The translations under genes and the position numbers were made by a program. Below, in pieces: positions 7,278 to 14,391 of a stretch of 22,725 nucleotides of DNA; position 1 is the stretch's first letter, and each line of letters starts with the position of its first letter. Source of the stretch: Candidatus Aenigmatarchaeota archaeon (GTDB taxonomy: Archaea; Aenigmatarchaeota; Aenigmatarchaeia; JACPZZ01). Below the pieces are notes generated by a model that was not told the DNA's origin, did not search any database, and saw only the letters and a list, made by a program, of their open reading frames with translations. The stretch lies in contig JACOVS010000035.1 of the NCBI GenBank assembly GCA_016177205.1, forward strand, positions 1 to 22,725, given 5' to 3'.

Positions 7278-7949
7278 CTATCCGTACGTTACCGTCTTCC
7301 CCGCGCCCCTCACCTCTATGCGGCCGGCATTTCCTTCCAGCACAACGCCGTAAGAACCTATTGAAATTTTTCCGGTGAATTTGCTTATCTTAACCTCGTC
7401 GCCCAGCAGGGATACGGAATTCGTAGTGTTGTAAACAAGGCTTCCAGTCGCTTTGTTTATTGCTATCGTTCCCCCTACAACGTTCGTCAGCCTCGCGCTG
7501 TCCGATGTCAGGGTTCCCAGAATTTTAACTTTTCGTTCGGAATTTATTTTTACAGCGTCTGAAACAATGCCTTTGGCTGCGCCGTCAAACCCTATCGACC
7601 TCTCGTTCGCATAATATGACAATTTTCCGGAGTAGGACCGCACTGTCATCTCTTTTAGGGAGGACGGGCTGATGGTTATTTGCCTGTCGTCGAAGGCGAT
7701 TGAGGCGTTGCTTGAATCTGCGGTAATGCTCTCGACATCGTCAAATTCCATGCTGAAATAAGGCGTCAACAATCCGGCGTCCAGTTTTACCGGAAAGCTC
7801 GAAAAACCGCTGCCGTACGTTATCGGGGAAAGAGAGACACCGGATAAAACGTCGCCTATGTTGTTCTTTATCGCTGGTATGTTCTCGACTACAAAGGCGA
7901 GTATGATAACGCTGAGCGCCAGCGCTATGATATTTTTCGCGTCCGCCAT
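7278..7949 (-). CDS. Membrane-anchored, beta-rich extracytoplasmic protein of unknown function
   Basis: 223 residues from ATG 7949. One N-terminal hydrophobic anchor (about residues 4-22) is followed by about 200 residues of alternating short strands rich in Ser, Thr, Gly, Val and Ile, with no cysteine. The pattern of repeated strand-turn units (such as ISKFTGKISIGSYGVVLEG) suggests a beta-solenoid or similar stacked fold, resembling proteins that polymerise or coat the membrane; the fold is inference. An upstream in-frame GTG at 7961 is possible. I prefer ATG 7949 because the TATA box at 7972-7981 lies 26-27 nt before it, giving a leaderless transcript. Confidence 0.7.
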   Translation of the reverse strand: MADAKNIIALALSVIILAFVVENIPAIKNNIGDVLSGVSLSPITYGSGFSSFPVKLDAGLLTPYFSMEFDDVESITADSSNASIAFDDRQITISPSSLKEMTVRSYSGKLSYYANERSIGFDGAAKGIVSDAVKINSERKVKILGTLTSDSARLTNVVGGTIAINKATGSLVYNTTNSVSLLGDEVKISKFTGKISIGSYGVVLEGNAGRIEVRGAGKTVTYG

Positions 7950-7971
7950 AAGAGTATTCACACCAAACGCC

Positions 7972-7981
7972 GTTATAAAAG
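7972..7981 (-). promoter_or_regulatory. TATA box, minus strand
   Basis: CTTTTATAAC on the minus strand is centred 27 nt before ATG 7949. This is the spacing of an archaeal leaderless promoter and decides the start of the beta-rich protein. Confidence 0.6.
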
Positions 7982-8005
7982 TTATTTCCGCAAAAACCCG
8001 GATAA

Positions 8006-8050
8006 GCTTAAAAAGAAATAAACCAATACTTACAGAGCCTTCTAAGGTGG
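8006..8050 (+). promoter_or_regulatory. TATA box and Shine-Dalgarno for the DUF1512 gene
   Basis: GCTTAAAAAG (8006-8015) predicts a start near 8035. AAGGTGG (8044-8050) stands 4 nt before ATG 8055. This gene has a short leader with a ribosome site, unlike its divergent neighbour. Confidence 0.5.
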
Positions 8051-8054
8051 TTTA

Positions 8055-9254
8055 ATGGCAGAAGACCCGTTTTCAGGCCTGTTCCTTGTGTTTTGGATAG
8101 TCATGATTTTCTTCTATCCGCGCATGGCGCTGATGCAGATCGTGTGGAAGCTGGAAGAAAGCGTGAAAAACCTCGAGGACATGTCGCGCAATTCCAAGAA
8201 AATAGTTCTGCGCCAGATATCGGAAAAGCCGACCGAAAAGATGAAATCAGCCGTAGACAGGATGGTTGAGTTCTTTGCCGTCGAGCCGGTTTCACTGGAT
8301 CCTTACGGAATAATACCCAAACTGGAGCACATTGTGAACGCGGAAGAGGACAAGATGAAATACTCTATAGAACAGATAACGCCCGGCATGAACGGGGAGA
8401 AGCGCGCCAACGTGCTGATGGGCGTGGCCGGCGCGATGGCCGTCAACCAGATCGCGAAAATTGTAAAGCATTTTCTTGTGATGATCAAGAAGACCAAGAA
8501 CATCCAGCTTGCCATGGTGCTGCAGATGCAGTTGCCCATGATAGAGCGCGTCGCAAAGGCGATGTACAGGGGAACGGAATACCTTGCGACAGGCCAGCCG
8601 GTTGGGGATTCAGTAGGACCCTTGGTGGCTGCGAAACTGATCGGAAGCGGCAACGCAAAATTGATAGAACAGGACACAATAACCGCGGCGGCCAGTTATA
8701 ACGGCAGGAAACTGATTGTGATGAAAGCGCTGGGCCCGGGCGGGCGGCTGGGCAAATTCGGCCGCGCCGTTGAGGCTGTGCTGAGAAAACACAGGATAAC
8801 CAGGATAATCACCATAGACGCGGCGGCAAAACTGGAAGGCGAAAAAACTGGCAGCGTAGCCGAAGGCGTGGGCGTGGCAATGGGCGGGATCGGCGTTGAG
8901 CGCGCCCAGATTGAAAACGTATCGATAAGAAACAGGATCCCGCTGGATAACATCGTGGTAAAGATGAGCCAGGAAGAGGCCATAACCGCGATGCCCATGG
9001 CGGTAAAAAACTCAATACCGGCTGTTACCGAAGCCATTGACAGGCTGTTGGAGTTGACGCGCAAAGGCGACCGCATACTCGTTATCGGCGTCGGGAACAC
9101 GTCCGGCGTCGGCAATTCCTCGAAAGACCTGAAAAAAACCCTTGGCGTCATAGAAAAGAACGCGAGAAAGGAAGAGGCTGAAAAAAGGAAGAGGAGGGAG
9201 GAAAACAAGAAATTCTTAAAACGCCTTCTCGGAGCAACAGAGGAAGAGGATTAG
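8055..9254 (+). CDS. DUF1512 family conserved archaeal protein
   Basis: 399 residues. One N-terminal membrane helix (about 6-28) is followed by a long cytoplasmic part. The signature stretches fit the archaea-specific DUF1512 family: ITPGMNGEKRANVLMGVAGAMAVNQIAKIVKHF, YLATGQPVGDSVGPLVAAKLIGSG, the MKALGPGGRLGKFGRAVE segment, and IGVGNTSGVGNSSKDL near the C-terminus. The family has no established biochemical role that I know of. The glycine-rich GIGVGNTSGVG and ALGPGGRLG loops suggest nucleotide or phosphate binding, which is inference. The tail is highly charged (Lys/Glu/Arg, about 365-399). It stands immediately ahead of the L10e gene, which keeps its own TATA box. Confidence 0.85.
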   Translation: MAEDPFSGLFLVFWIVMIFFYPRMALMQIVWKLEESVKNLEDMSRNSKKIVLRQISEKPTEKMKSAVDRMVEFFAVEPVSLDPYGIIPKLEHIVNAEEDKMKYSIEQITPGMNGEKRANVLMGVAGAMAVNQIAKIVKHFLVMIKKTKNIQLAMVLQMQLPMIERVAKAMYRGTEYLATGQPVGDSVGPLVAAKLIGSGNAKLIEQDTITAAASYNGRKLIVMKALGPGGRLGKFGRAVEAVLRKHRITRIITIDAAAKLEGEKTGSVAEGVGVAMGGIGVERAQIENVSIRNRIPLDNIVVKMSQEEAITAMPMAVKNSIPAVTEAIDRLLELTRKGDRILVIGVGNTSGVGNSSKDLKKTLGVIEKNARKEEAEKRKRREENKKFLKRLLGATEEED

Positions 9255-9270
9255 TAACTAGAAGTCGGCG

Positions 9271-9280
9271 TATATTTAAG
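9271..9280 (+). promoter_or_regulatory. TATA box for the L10e gene
   Basis: TATATTTAAG is placed to start transcription about 10 nt before ATG 9312. L10e can therefore be expressed separately from the DUF1512 gene that ends at 9254. Confidence 0.5.
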
Positions 9281-9311
9281 CTACCACCTACAAACTACTG
9301 AAAGTGTTGTT

Positions 9312-9830
9312 ATGACGTTGAGACCGGGCAGGTGCTATTCAAAATTCCAGAGGCCTTACACAAGGATTTCGATACACGTCCCCAGGAAAGGCTATGTCGT
9401 AGGCGTGCCTGCGGCGAAGATAACGCAGTTTGAGATGGGCACAAAGAAGAAGAATTTCGAAAAAATCTTTCGCCTGGTTTCAATGCACCCGGTTCAGATA
9501 CGCGACAATGCGCTTGAAGCGTCCAGGCAGGGTGCGAACAAGCACCTTGAAAAAATTCTGACGCTGGAAAACTACTTTTTGAAGGTTCTCGTCTACCCGT
9601 TCCAGGTTTTGCGCGAAAATTCCCTGGCTACAGGGGCGGGCGCGGACAGGTTCCAGGAAGGAATGAGAAAAAGCTTCGGCAAGCCTGTTGGCACAGCGGC
9701 CAGGGTCTTCAAGAACCAGCCGATCATGGAACTGCGCGTCGCGAAGGGCAACGAGAAAGCGGCCAAGCGCGCACTGGAAATCGCGTCGAAGAAAGTTTCC
9801 GGCCAGTGCAGGATAGTTGAAGTGCGTTAA
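9312..9830 (+). CDS. rpl10e: 50S ribosomal protein L10e (uL16)
   Basis: A large-subunit protein near the peptidyl-transferase centre and the A-site tRNA; the archaeal/eukaryotic counterpart of bacterial L16. The 172 residues match the family length. Recognisable parts are the N-terminal LRPGRCYSKFQRPYTRIS, the IPRKGYV-like HVPRKGYVVGVP, the GANKHLEK region, and the loop TGAGADRFQEGMRKSFGKPVGTAARV that reaches toward the catalytic centre. The C-terminal KRALEIASKKVSGQCRIVE is also typical. ATG 9312 is the natural start. Confidence 0.95.
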   Translation: MTLRPGRCYSKFQRPYTRISIHVPRKGYVVGVPAAKITQFEMGTKKKNFEKIFRLVSMHPVQIRDNALEASRQGANKHLEKILTLENYFLKVLVYPFQVLRENSLATGAGADRFQEGMRKSFGKPVGTAARVFKNQPIMELRVAKGNEKAAKRALEIASKKVSGQCRIVEVR

Positions 9831-9844
9831 TGTTTCTGGCAACC

Positions 9845-9861
9845 TATGCTTCAGTTTAAAT
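9845..9861 (-). repeat. Copy 1 of a 17-bp intergenic repeat
   Basis: Read on the minus strand this is ATTTAAACTGAAGCATA, identical over all 17 bases to 22665-22681. It sits just after the L10e stop codon, between two convergent genes. Confidence 0.75.
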
Positions 9862-9879
9862 AGGAAACTTTAGTTTCCT
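9862..9879. repeat. Inverted repeat between L10e and corA
   Basis: AGGAAACT, a two-base spacer, then AGTTTCCT: a perfect 8-bp inverted repeat directly beside the 17-bp repeat. It lies between the 3' ends of two converging genes, so an RNA 3'-end hairpin is one explanation. There is no strong T-run on either strand. Confidence 0.5.
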
Positions 9880-9931
9880 GTTTGAGAAAATTATGAAAAC
9901 CGATGTTTTCTATTCCTTGGGTTTTCCCATT

Positions 9932-10813
9932 CTAAATCCAGCCGAATTTTCTGAATACAAACACCGCAAGCACCACGAGCAGGATTTCAACCACAATAAC
10001 CGCGGGGTATGCCCAGGATATTCGCAGTTCGGGCATGTTCGCAAAATTCATGCCGTAATGGCTGGCGACCAGGTTGGGCAGCATTATTATCACGGTCAGC
10101 GCCGTAAGCTTCCTGACCACGTCGTTTAATCTCTCTATCCTTTGGTTTAGTTCCCTGGTAACTTGGACCTCGCGTTCGCGGGCAATGTCCTTCAGCATTC
10201 CGAACCTGTTTTTGCACCTGTCCAGCAGGTAGCTGCCTTCGGCCTTCAGCACATCGTAATCAAACGAGATGTACGCGGTTTCCATGTCTTTCAAGTGTGA
10301 TTGCTCCAGACGAATCATTATGTCCTGCAATTGCTCGATCAGGTCGTACAGGCGCCCGAGTTTGAGGCTTAAACTCCTGTATCTTTGGGAATCGAAGGAT
10401 TTTTCCATGCCCTCAAGCATGTGCACCAGGGAATCAAGCGTCAACAGGTAGCGTGATATCGTGCGCCTCAGCACAAGAAAGGTTATGGCCGTGCTTTTGC
10501 CGTGCGGCTTTTGGAGAAATTTCTCAAAAGGCTTCATGTCGCCTTCCGGGAACGGCTCGTCCGTGTAAACAATTGCCCTTTCCGCGTTCAAAACGAGCAT
10601 GTTGCTGGATCTTTTTTTGTCAAAATTCCTGATGCTTATGACGAGGCGGTCGTCCACGACCTCCATGAAATTGGCGTTTAATTTCAGCAATGAAGAGATG
10701 TCGTGCACCAGGCCCGCGTCCCGGACAGCCTTTGAAAAGGACTTGAAATCCTGGTGGATCTCTATGCCTTCAAAAGGGCTCTTTTTTTGATCAGAGCCGC
10801 CAGCCTCGGCCAT
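9932..10813 (-). CDS. corA: CorA-type divalent cation transporter
   Basis: A membrane channel for Mg2+ or other divalent metals, working as a pentamer. The 293 residues show a cytoplasmic N-terminal alpha/beta part, long helices (about 120-225) leading to the pore, and two C-terminal membrane helices. The family signature YGMN is present at 253-256, at the end of the first membrane helix, followed by the external loop FANMPELRISWAYP and the second helix ending in a basic RKFGWI tail. ATG 10813 is fixed by a TATA box 27 nt upstream. It is divergent from ppsA. Confidence 0.93.
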   Translation of the reverse strand: MAEAGGSDQKKSPFEGIEIHQDFKSFSKAVRDAGLVHDISSLLKLNANFMEVVDDRLVISIRNFDKKRSSNMLVLNAERAIVYTDEPFPEGDMKPFEKFLQKPHGKSTAITFLVLRRTISRYLLTLDSLVHMLEGMEKSFDSQRYRSLSLKLGRLYDLIEQLQDIMIRLEQSHLKDMETAYISFDYDVLKAEGSYLLDRCKNRFGMLKDIAREREVQVTRELNQRIERLNDVVRKLTALTVIIMLPNLVASHYGMNFANMPELRISWAYPAVIVVEILLVVLAVFVFRKFGWI

Positions 10814-10835
10814 GAATCACTATACGCGGAAATTA

Positions 10836-10844
10836 TATTTATAG
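10836..10844 (-). promoter_or_regulatory. TATA box for corA
   Basis: CTATAAATA on the minus strand, centred 27 nt before ATG 10813, predicts a leaderless corA transcript. Confidence 0.65.
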
Positions 10845-10912
10845 CCTTCCGAGGCAGGATGAAGTTCTTTGAATATCCGCAACAACGCCCCGTTTCGCCG
10901 GCCAGTCCGTAG

Positions 10913-10924
10913 AAAGTTAATAAC
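10913..10924 (+). promoter_or_regulatory. TATA box for ppsA
   Basis: AAAGTTAATAAC is centred about 27 nt before ATG 10946, giving a leaderless or nearly leaderless start. A GGAGG at 10927-10931 is too far away (14 nt) to be a good ribosome site. Confidence 0.5.
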
Positions 10925-10945
10925 ATGGAGGCGTAATTTATCCTT

Positions 10946-13267
10946 ATGGCGTGGACTGTTCAGCTCGAAAAGGTGGGCAAGAACAGCGTTTCGCTGGTTG
11001 GCGGAAAAGCCGCGAACCTCGGCGAGATGATGTTGATAAAACTGCCGGTTCCAAAGGGCTTTGTCGTAACAACCGAATCTTATCTCAGTTTTATCCGGGA
11101 AAACAAGCTTCAGGAAAAGATAGAAACGGTTCTAAGCGAGGTTGACGTGGAAAACAACGAGAACCTGGTGGGCTCGTCAGCGCGGATACAGCAGATGATA
11201 ATGGCCGGCCAGATGCCCGCGCCTATTGAAAACGAGATCGTGACTTCTTACCGCGCCCTGTACATGGCAGATGAATTGCGCGAGATAAGCGGCAAAGCGC
11301 TCGACTTTATCAGGGTCGGCCGGGACCAGCTGCCTGTTGCCGTTCGCTCATCGGCTGTTGCAGAGGACTCCTCGTCAACATCGTTTGCCGGCCAGATGGT
11401 CTCGATATTGAATGTCATAGGCCCGAAACAGCTTTTGGAAAGCGTGAAGAGATGCTGGGCTTCGCTGTTCGAGCCGCGCGCGATCTTCTACCATCGCAAC
11501 AACAACGTGAAAATGCAGGCCATCGCGGTCATCGTGCAGAGGCTGATCACCGCGGACAAGGCCGGCGTGATGTTTACGGCAGACCCTGTCAGCGGCGACG
11601 TGTCAAAAGTGGTCATTGAAGCGGCGTGGGGCTTGGGCGAGTCCGTAGTTTCGGGCCAGGTCACGCCAGACACGTACAGGTACGACAGGAACTCAAAGAA
11701 CGTTGAAATACAGGTTAACAAAAAAGACACCATGCGGATCAGGGACTTTTTTGCGGGCGATACAAAATCGCAGCCCGTTTTGCCGGAATTGGTCGAGGCG
11801 CAGGTGTTGGGCATGGAAGAAATTTCAAGTCTCGTAGAATACGCGGAGCGCATAGAAAACCATTACGGCGCGCCCCAGGACATCGAATGGTGCATGGAAC
11901 GCAACAAGCTGTACATCGTGCAAACAAGGCCCATAACGACCCTGGGCAGGAAAATGGCAGAGCCGCAGAAGGAAGTTGGGGGCGCAGTTATCCTTCAAGG
12001 CTCGCCGGCCTCGCCGGGATTTGTAACAGGCAGCGTGAAAAAAATCGGAAACATATCCGAATTTTCAAAGCTGGCCCAGGGCGACATTTTAGTGACGCAG
12101 ATGACAACGCCCGACATGGTTCCGATAATGAAAAAGGCTTCGGCTATCGTTACGGATACCGGTGGACTAACGAGCCACGCCGCGATCGTGTCCCGCGAAC
12201 TGGGAATACCATGCGTAGTCGGAACAAGAGAGGCGACACGCAAGCTGCATGACGGCGACACCATAACAGTTGACGCGGCCTCGGGCAAAATATACAAGGG
12301 CGCCGCAAGCCCGAAAGAGGCTGTTAATACGGGGGCTGCGGAATCGGAGCCGTCACGGCTGATCACGGCGACAAAGATTAAAGTCAACCTGGCCTTTCCC
12401 GAGCGCGCGCACGAGGCTGTTAATTCGGATGGCATCGGCCTGCTTCGCGCAGAGCACATGCTGACGGAAAGCGGCAAGCACCCGATATATATTGCAAAAG
12501 AAAATCCCGAGGAGCTTACCGGCACCATTATTGAAAAACTGGGCTCAATCGCAAAAGCGTTGTACCCGAAACCCGTGTGGTACCGCTCGCTGGACGCAAG
12601 GACCGACGAATTCAGGAACCTTGCCGGAGGTGAAAGCGAACCTGCAGAACAGAACCCGATGCTGGGCTCGCACGGCATACGAAGAAGCCTGGAACAGCAG
12701 GAAATTTTGGAATGCGAACTAAGCGCCATAAAATCCCTTCATGAAAAGGGGCTGGACAACGTGCATTTGATGGTGCCGTTCATAGCGTACGTTGACGAGC
12801 TTGTTAGGACAAAGAAAATCGCGCAGGATATGGAATTGCCGGAGACCGTAAAAATCGGAATAATGGTCGAAGTCCCTTCCGCCGCGTTAACGATTGACGA
12901 GTTCTGCAAAGCCGGGATATCGTTTGCGTCGTTCGGCAGCAACGACCTTACGCAGCTCGTGCTCGGAGTTGATAGAAACAATGAATCGATATCCAATTTG
13001 TACCGTGAAAACACAGCTTCTGTGCTGAAGCTGATCAAATACGTCATTGGCCGCTGCAAAAACTACGGCGTTGAAACTTCGATCTGCGGCGAGGCGCCCT
13101 CGCGCGACGACAATCTGGTTGAAAGCCTTGTGGAATTCGGGATAGATTCAATTTCCGTGGAGCTGGACGCGTTCGGCCATGTCAAGGAAGTCGTGGCAAG
13201 GAAGGAGCGCGAAATGATTTTGAAAAAATCCGTGGACAACGAGTACTCGGAAAAACCGGACCTGTAG
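10946..13267 (+). CDS. ppsA: Phosphoenolpyruvate synthase
   Basis: Makes phosphoenolpyruvate, AMP and phosphate from pyruvate, ATP and water, the entry to gluconeogenesis; in some archaea it may also run toward pyruvate. All three parts are present in 773 residues. The first is the ATP-binding domain, with GGKAANLGEM near the start, the AVRSSAVAED stretch and QDIEWCMERNKLYIVQTRP. The second is the swivelling domain TGGLTSHAAIVSRELG with phosphohistidine H411. The third is the PEP/pyruvate barrel with GSNDLTQLVLGVDRNN and the acid/base C714 in CGEAPS. The length is slightly short but complete. It stands alone, divergent from corA. Confidence 0.96.
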   Translation: MAWTVQLEKVGKNSVSLVGGKAANLGEMMLIKLPVPKGFVVTTESYLSFIRENKLQEKIETVLSEVDVENNENLVGSSARIQQMIMAGQMPAPIENEIVTSYRALYMADELREISGKALDFIRVGRDQLPVAVRSSAVAEDSSSTSFAGQMVSILNVIGPKQLLESVKRCWASLFEPRAIFYHRNNNVKMQAIAVIVQRLITADKAGVMFTADPVSGDVSKVVIEAAWGLGESVVSGQVTPDTYRYDRNSKNVEIQVNKKDTMRIRDFFAGDTKSQPVLPELVEAQVLGMEEISSLVEYAERIENHYGAPQDIEWCMERNKLYIVQTRPITTLGRKMAEPQKEVGGAVILQGSPASPGFVTGSVKKIGNISEFSKLAQGDILVTQMTTPDMVPIMKKASAIVTDTGGLTSHAAIVSRELGIPCVVGTREATRKLHDGDTITVDAASGKIYKGAASPKEAVNTGAAESEPSRLITATKIKVNLAFPERAHEAVNSDGIGLLRAEHMLTESGKHPIYIAKENPEELTGTIIEKLGSIAKALYPKPVWYRSLDARTDEFRNLAGGESEPAEQNPMLGSHGIRRSLEQQEILECELSAIKSLHEKGLDNVHLMVPFIAYVDELVRTKKIAQDMELPETVKIGIMVEVPSAALTIDEFCKAGISFASFGSNDLTQLVLGVDRNNESISNLYRENTASVLKLIKYVIGRCKNYGVETSICGEAPSRDDNLVESLVEFGIDSISVELDAFGHVKEVVARKEREMILKKSVDNEYSEKPDL

Positions 13268-13296
13268 TCAATTTCGGGTAGGTAGTGGTTGGACAA

Positions 13297-13722
13297 TTAA
13301 ACCTGCTCCCTGACAAAATCGTCCCTGATCCTATGCAGCGCGGCCGCGTACACGCTGTTCGGTTTTGTGTAAGGCGAGTCTGGTAAACTATCAGCAAGGC
13401 CAACTGCAAATCTCACAGAACCTACGACCAGGCCGTAATTGTCGTCGCTCACATTAAGTTTTTTAGGCAGCATCAAGGCCCTGGGATGTACCCTGAAATC
13501 AGGGCCCCGATCCCTCGTGAGTATCAGCGCGCCCAGCCTATCAGCTTCGCCCACAATCTCTCTGTCCGGCACCGCATAATTGGCGGGTGGCTTTGCAACT
13601 CGCAGCCCGGCCTTGGACAGTTCATCGGCAAGTCCGTTGGCGGCAACATTCTGGTCGAGAACAACGATGGGCGGGCCGTACAAGTCTTCAAGGTTCCCCA
13701 ATGAAACCCAGCCGGCGCGCAC
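13297..13722 (-). CDS. PIN-like (DUF5615/Mut7-C type) putative nuclease
   Basis: 141 residues. The first half has the short PIN-like pattern: a strand ending in VVLDQN (D23), a helix ADELSKAGLRV, then DREIVGEA (D53, E55) and ILTRDRGPDF (D71, D75). The acidic residues would hold the metals of an RNase active site. Many relatives are toxin components, but no known partner antitoxin such as DUF433 is visible. About 60 C-terminal residues extend beyond the core. GTG 13722 is chosen because a TATA box lies 26 nt upstream. The gene ends convergently with ppsA, 29 nt away. Confidence 0.65.
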   Translation of the reverse strand: MRAGWVSLGNLEDLYGPPIVVLDQNVAANGLADELSKAGLRVAKPPANYAVPDREIVGEADRLGALILTRDRGPDFRVHPRALMLPKKLNVSDDNYGLVVGSVRFAVGLADSLPDSPYTKPNSVYAAALHRIRDDFVREQV

Positions 13723-13743
13723 AATTTTTATTGAAATTTAAAA

Positions 13744-13752
13744 GATTTATAG
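13744..13752 (-). promoter_or_regulatory. TATA box for the PIN-like gene
   Basis: CTATAAATC on the minus strand, centred 26 nt before GTG 13722. It supports a leaderless GTG start. Confidence 0.6.
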
Positions 13753-13813
13753 GCTGGTCTGGTCACCGTAAATATCCTGCAGCTTTCTTTTGATTTTTCT
13801 TAGTCTGAACCAT

Positions 13814-14035
13814 TTAGGGGAAAGAGGCGGAAATTTCCTGTTTCTGGTCTCTCGGGTCTTTCGGGTCCGACAAACGGTAAGCCGACCCGTACCTGCGGAT
13901 ATATTCTCTTACAAAGGCGTGGACTACAGGCACATCCCCGGTTTCCAGGGCGTTGTGCATAACATCAACAAGATACGGGTCCACCCACCTCTCTGGAAAC
14001 TGGCCGGGCCGTACCGGTAATCTGTTTTCCTGCAT
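13814..14035 (-). CDS. Hypothetical small protein upstream of the PIN-like gene
   Basis: 73 residues from ATG 14035; the frame stays open to GTG 14071 (85 residues) with another GTG at 14044. I do not recognise it. The middle is plausibly helical (about DPYLVDVMHNALETGDVPVV then HAFVREYIRRYG) and the tail is polar and charged. A weak TATA-like TTTTAATTTAAG (14071-14082, minus strand) would start transcription near 14050, which favours 14044 or 14035. It precedes the PIN-like gene on the same strand, 91 bp away, so it could be a partner gene; nothing in its sequence proves this. It lies directly downstream of tRNA-Leu. Confidence 0.5.
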   Translation of the reverse strand: MQENRLPVRPGQFPERWVDPYLVDVMHNALETGDVPVVHAFVREYIRRYGSAYRLSDPKDPRDQKQEISASFP

Positions 14036-14102
14036 ATTTGTCACGTACTTATTTTTTGAACGCAGCCCCACTTAAATTAAAATACGCGCCTGTCCGGGGA
14101 AT

Positions 14103-14109
14103 AAAAAAA
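14103..14109 (-). terminator. Oligo-U terminator of tRNA-Leu
   Basis: Seven T residues on the minus strand, 6 nt after the discriminator base of tRNA-Leu, fit the U-run termination of archaeal RNA polymerase. Confidence 0.6.
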
Positions 14110-14128
14110 TAACTTGCGGGAGGCCAGA

Positions 14129-14177
14129 ATTTCGAAGCTTTCCATCCTCTTTTGCTCAAGCTTTTCAGAAAAGCTTG
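14129..14177 (-). other. tRNA-Leu intron 3, T-loop (59/60)
   Basis: 49 nt with a complete bulge-helix-bulge. The exon helix is GCCAG/CUGGC, the central 4-bp helix UUCG/CGAA, the 3-nt bulges AAC and AUU, and the outer helix AAGCUUUUC/GGAAAGCUU (9 bp with one G-U). Cutting each bulge after its second base restores the exact T-loop UUCGAAU. Confidence 0.85.
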
Positions 14178-14195
14178 TTCGAACTGGCGAAGGGA

Positions 14196-14267
14196 TTGGT
14201 CAACCGAAACGCGCTTCAGACTGAAACATGTATTGACATGTTTCTATTTTCCGCGTGTTTCAGGCTT
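14196..14267 (-). other. tRNA-Leu intron 2, variable arm
   Basis: 72 nt. Central helix GGUU/GACC (one G-U pair) with three-base bulges AGA and AAU places the cuts. The long outer helix is built from 14266-14252 and 14214-14202, including GAAAC/GUUUC and CGC/GCG. A second perfect 9-bp hairpin (GAAACATGT/ACATGTTTC, 14223-14244) is nested inside. The exon-side helix is weak, so the boundaries may shift by a base or two. The resulting 15-base arm is a normal length. Confidence 0.65.
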
Positions 14268-14281
14268 CTAACCCACAGGAT

Positions 14282-14325
14282 ATCTAATATGTCATATTGC
14301 TAACGCAATCCACACTTAAGCAAAC
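14282..14325 (-). other. tRNA-Leu intron 1, anticodon loop (37/38)
   Basis: 44 nt at the canonical site. CUUA of the exon faces UUAG at the intron end, with one U-U mismatch at position 34. The bulges AGG and AUA are each cut after the second base. Inside is a small hairpin ATTGC/GCAAT. The mismatch makes this a relaxed motif. Confidence 0.75.
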
Positions 14326-14380
14326 CTTAAGTCCTGCGCATTTGGCCAGGCTTTGCTACTCCCGCATTAAATACGTATGG

Positions 14381-14390
14381 GGTTTATACG
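14381..14390 (-). promoter_or_regulatory. TATA box for tRNA-Leu
   Basis: CGTATAAACC on the minus strand, centred about 20 nt before the mature 5' end, implies a 5' leader of a few bases at most. Confidence 0.5.
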
Positions 14391-14391
14391 G

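Larger units (their letters stand above)
14115..14365 (-). tRNA. tRNA-Leu(UAA) interrupted by three introns
   Basis: A 251-nt gene spliced to 86 nt. Acceptor GCGGGAG (14365-14359) pairs perfectly with CTCCCGC (14122-14116); the discriminator is A14115 and CCA is not encoded. The D stem is GCA/TGC (3 bp, usual for class II) with GG in the loop. Anticodon stem CAGGA (14336-14332) pairs perfectly with TCCTG (14280-14276). The joined loop is CUUAAGA with anticodon UAA at 14329-14327. The joined 15-base variable arm has a GGG/CCC stem. T stem GCCAG (14188-14184) pairs perfectly with CTGGC (14127-14123), and the joined T-loop UUCGAAU is canonical. Introns: 14325-14282, 14267-14196 and 14177-14129. 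Without splicing, standard finders would probably miss this gene. Confidence 0.88.

Noticed and set aside
9893..10129. 78-residue plus-strand frame starting near the hairpin at 9862
   Set aside because: Overlaps the corA C-terminus on the opposite strand and has no family features.
14157..14177. Perfect hairpin CAAGCTTTT/AAAAGCTTG, first read as a terminator or mobile-element end
   Set aside because: It lies inside the T-loop intron of tRNA-Leu. One arm also pairs with 14136-14144 to form the outer helix of the bulge-helix-bulge.
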